Assembly (NCBI RefSeq): GCF_938030145.1
Contig: NZ_CALHGM010000037.1
Location: forward strand, 1-15,800
Source: an uncultured Campylobacter sp.
Lineage (GTDB): Bacteria; Campylobacterota; Campylobacteria; Campylobacterales; Campylobacteraceae
Length of the DNA: 15,800 nt
Reading direction: 5' to 3'
Shown: piece after piece, positions 14,121-15,800 of the stretch
Layout of the letters: every line of letters begins with the position of its first letter
Numbering within the stretch: position 1 is the first letter of the stretch
Notes under the pieces: model-generated
What the model saw: the letters and a program-made list of their open reading frames with translations, nothing else
Database searches by the model: none
Told to the model about the DNA's origin: nothing
Translations under genes and position numbers: made by a program

Positions 14121-14717
14121 ATGCAACTAGATTGTCGCAATTTAAATTGCCCGGAACCGCTTTTGCGCACTAAAAAAGTCCTCGGCGAGCTAAAAATCGG
14201 AGAGACTTTAGAAATTTTAGTAAACGACGTAGCGCCGCGCGAAAACATAAAACGCTTTTTGTCTAAAAACGGCTTTGAGGCGCAAATTTCACAAGCGGGC
14301 GCCGACACGCTTATAAAAACCGTAAAAACGGACGAGCTGAAAGATGCAAATATCGACGATATTTATTGTGACGTCACGGCGCCAAAAAGAGGCAAGGTGA
14401 TATTTCTAAACGAGGAGCAGTGCGGAAGTGGCCCGATCGGAAAGAGTCTGCTTGCTAAATTTTTAGGCGCGGCGCTAAGCCTAGACGAAAAGCCAGTGAA
14501 GGTGATCTGCGTAAACAACGCCGTGCATATAACCACGAATCGCGGCCACGAATGCTTTGAGGCGATCAAAAAGCTAAACGAAGCGGGGGCTGAAATTTTA
14601 AGCTGCGGAAGCTGTCTGGAGAGCTATAAACTAGTCGATAAGCTCGCGATCGGCGAGATTTCAAACGCATACGAAATCATGGACGTCCTATCGAAATACG
14701 AAGTAATCAAGCTATGA
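14121..14717 (+). CDS. yedF: Selenium-metabolism sulfurtransferase-like protein YedF
   Basis: A 198-residue two-domain protein. Residues 1-70 are a TusA/SirA domain with the CPxP motif NCPEPLL (C10), preceded by the short strand LDCRNL. The second half is a DsrE-like domain from about 90 (GKVIFLNEEQCGSG) to the end, with CGSC (C162, C165) near its C-terminal part. This architecture is the selenium-associated YedF family that accompanies SelD in many genomes. Its exact reaction is not settled; selenium delivery is the usual proposal. The ATG has AAGGA 6 bases upstream. The stop codon TGA overlaps the selD start (ATGA at 14714-14717), so the two are translationally coupled and surely one transcript. 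Confidence 0.92.
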   Translation: MQLDCRNLNCPEPLLRTKKVLGELKIGETLEILVNDVAPRENIKRFLSKNGFEAQISQAGADTLIKTVKTDELKDANIDDIYCDVTAPKRGKVIFLNEEQCGSGPIGKSLLAKFLGAALSLDEKPVKVICVNNAVHITTNRGHECFEAIKKLNEAGAEILSCGSCLESYKLVDKLAIGEISNAYEIMDVLSKYEVIKL

Positions 14718-15736
14718 TCTACAGAGATTTTAACCTCACGAAATTTATTGCAGCCGCCGGTTGAGCCGCCAAGCTTGACCCGGCGGGTCTAACCGAAAAT
14801 CTTGGAAATTTAATCGAGCCCAATGCAAGCCTGCTTTCGTCCACCTGCAGCAACGAAGATGCGAGCGTATTTCGTATAAGCGACGATCTTGCGCTCGTGC
14901 AGACACTCGATTTTATCACCCCTTTGGTGGACGATCCGTTTATTTTCGGACAGATCGCGGCGGCAAACTCCCTAAGTGACGTATTTGCGATGGGCGGCGA
15001 AGTGATAAATGCCCTAAACATCGTGGGTTTTGACGATTGTCATTTCTCAAACGAAATTCTGCGCGAAATTCTGCGCGGCGGCAAAGACAAGATCAAAGAG
15101 TGCGGAGGAGCCTTGGTAGGCGGTCACACCATCTCTACTCCCGAAATTTATTACGGACTTAGCGTTACGGGGCGCGTGAATCCGCGTAAATTTTGGAGCA
15201 ATAATACAGCTCGCGAAGGCGACCTGCTGATACTAACAAAACCCCTCGGTACGGGCATCATTGCTACGGCTATTAAGGCGAAATTTCTTAAATTTGAAGA
15301 ATTTCGTGATGCGATAGAGAGCATGATTTTGCTAAATTTTTATGCCGTGGGCGCGCTAGGAGGTCTAAAAATACATGCTGCGACCGACGTGACGGGCTTT
15401 GGACTACTTGGACACGCGCTTGAAATGATAAACGAGAACGTGAGCTTTAAAATTTATCCTAGCAAAATTCCGCTTCTAAAAAACGCCCTCAGATGCCTTA
15501 ATGAGGGGCTGATTCCTGCAGGGAGCTATAAAAATTTTAAATTTATCGCACCGGGCGTCGATTCCGAGCCGGACATAACGCTTTGCGACGCACAAACCAG
15601 CGGCGGACTTCTGCTTGCCGTAGCGGAAAAGGACGCGGCGAAAGCGCTTTCAAATTTAAAAAACGCAGGCTACGCTAGCAGCGCTATCATCGGCGAAGTA
15701 ATAGCACGCGCCGAACATAAAATTTATTTAGTTTAA
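14714..15736 (+). CDS. selD: Selenide, water dikinase containing selenocysteine (UGA read through)
   Basis: SelD makes selenophosphate from selenide and ATP, the selenium donor for selenocysteine. The true start is ATG 14714, which overlaps the yedF stop. Codon 17 (TGA, 14762-14764) lies at the catalytic Cys/Sec position: FIAAAG-U-AAKLDP, with the essential lysine K20 three residues on, where other SelD proteins read GCGCK or GUGAK. Read through, the chain is 340 residues (E. coli 347) with no other stop. Family motifs downstream of the UGA are complete: ANSLSDVFAMGG (84-95), VGGHTIST (135-142), TDVTGFGLLGH (224-234) and SGGLL. A standard gene caller would start at the GTG at 14897 and lose the active site. 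Selenocysteine-containing SelD is known from Campylobacter and other bacteria. Very sure of identity, and quite sure of the recoding. Confidence 0.93.
14757..14796 (+). promoter_or_regulatory. Candidate bacterial SECIS hairpin at the selD UGA
   Basis: The RNA around the UGA can fold with CGGUU (14757-14761 plus the U of UGA) pairing AACCG, then a G-U/G-C helix leading to GCC...GGC around an 11-base loop. An alternative is the compact hairpin GACCC-GGC-GGGUC (14777-14789), whose loop lies about 17 bases after the UGA. Bacterial SECIS elements are hairpins just downstream of, or including, the UGA. Which fold forms needs an RNA-folding run; pairing was judged by eye. Confidence 0.5.
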
Positions 15737-15774
15737 AATCTTTTCTATTCAGCCCCCTTTAAGCATCGCTCTTG

Positions 15775-15780
15775 TATAAT
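15775..15780 (+). promoter_or_regulatory. Likely -10 box of a gene beyond the right edge
   Basis: TATAAT in CGCTCTTGTATAATCACAATT, 40 bases after the selD stop. Only 20 bases remain after it, so the transcribed gene is not in the window. Confidence 0.5.
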
Positions 15781-15800
15781 CACAATTCTGTTTCGCACCG

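Noticed and set aside
14777..14789. GACCC-GGC-GGGTC perfect hairpin as a terminator
   Set aside because: It lies inside selD just after the UGA and is not followed by a T-run; a SECIS role is more likely.
14897..15736. selD starting at GTG 14897 (279 residues)
   Set aside because: This start lacks the catalytic segment and a ribosome site. Reading through the UGA from ATG 14714 restores a full-length SelD coupled to yedF.
1..15800. CRISPR array, insertion sequence, tRNA or rRNA genes
   Set aside because: No regularly spaced repeats, transposase-like proteins with terminal repeats, or cloverleaf/rRNA-like sequences were seen on reading both strands.

Overview
The window looks like chromosomal DNA from a Campylobacter-type bacterium (Campylobacterota). 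The product set fits: NspC, a Campylobacter-like S21, NrdB, a FdhC-type cytochrome b, and a SelD that carries selenocysteine. So does the base pattern of fairly GC-rich genes broken up by very many AAATTT/TAAAATTT runs. The moderate GC content and the presence of an anaerobic ribonucleotide reductase suggest an oral or anaerobe-leaning species (C. gracilis/rectus/showae-like) rather than C. jejuni. This species guess is inference only.

Layout. Positions 1-3058 are mostly minus strand: a membrane protein cut by the left edge, a secreted clan GH-A glycoside-hydrolase-like protein, a multi-pass membrane protein of unknown function, ribosomal protein S21 (rpsU) and an LpoB-like lipoprotein. Positions 3188-7619 are plus strand and hold deoxynucleotide synthesis: nrdD, a separate 54-residue ORF that carries the glycyl-radical loop, nrdG, and after a gene-free AT-rich gap nrdB (class Ia small subunit). 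Then come pcm (protein-isoaspartate methyltransferase), a divergent McrB-like AAA+ ATPase, and an AT-rich ORF that looks foreign or truncated. moaE and moaD lie on the minus strand, divergent from nspC. The right end is a formate/selenium group: fdhC (cytochrome b of formate dehydrogenase), yedF and selD. selD must be read through an in-frame UGA as selenocysteine.

How the genes work together. NrdD with NrdG makes deoxynucleotides without oxygen through a glycyl radical; NrdB, with an NrdA encoded elsewhere, does so with oxygen through a tyrosyl radical. MoaD/MoaE make molybdopterin, and YedF/SelD handle selenium. Both cofactors are needed by the molybdenum (or tungsten), selenocysteine formate dehydrogenases of this group, for which FdhC is the membrane cytochrome.

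The most unusual point is the anaerobic reductase. The 702-residue NrdD contains the ATP cone, the active-site cysteines and the zinc site but has no glycyl-radical sequence. That sequence (RVMGYLRPV) is in a separate small ORF in the same reading frame, after one TAA and ten sense codons, with its own Shine-Dalgarno and ATG. This implies a two-piece class III reductase, or else an in-frame stop in a normally fused gene.
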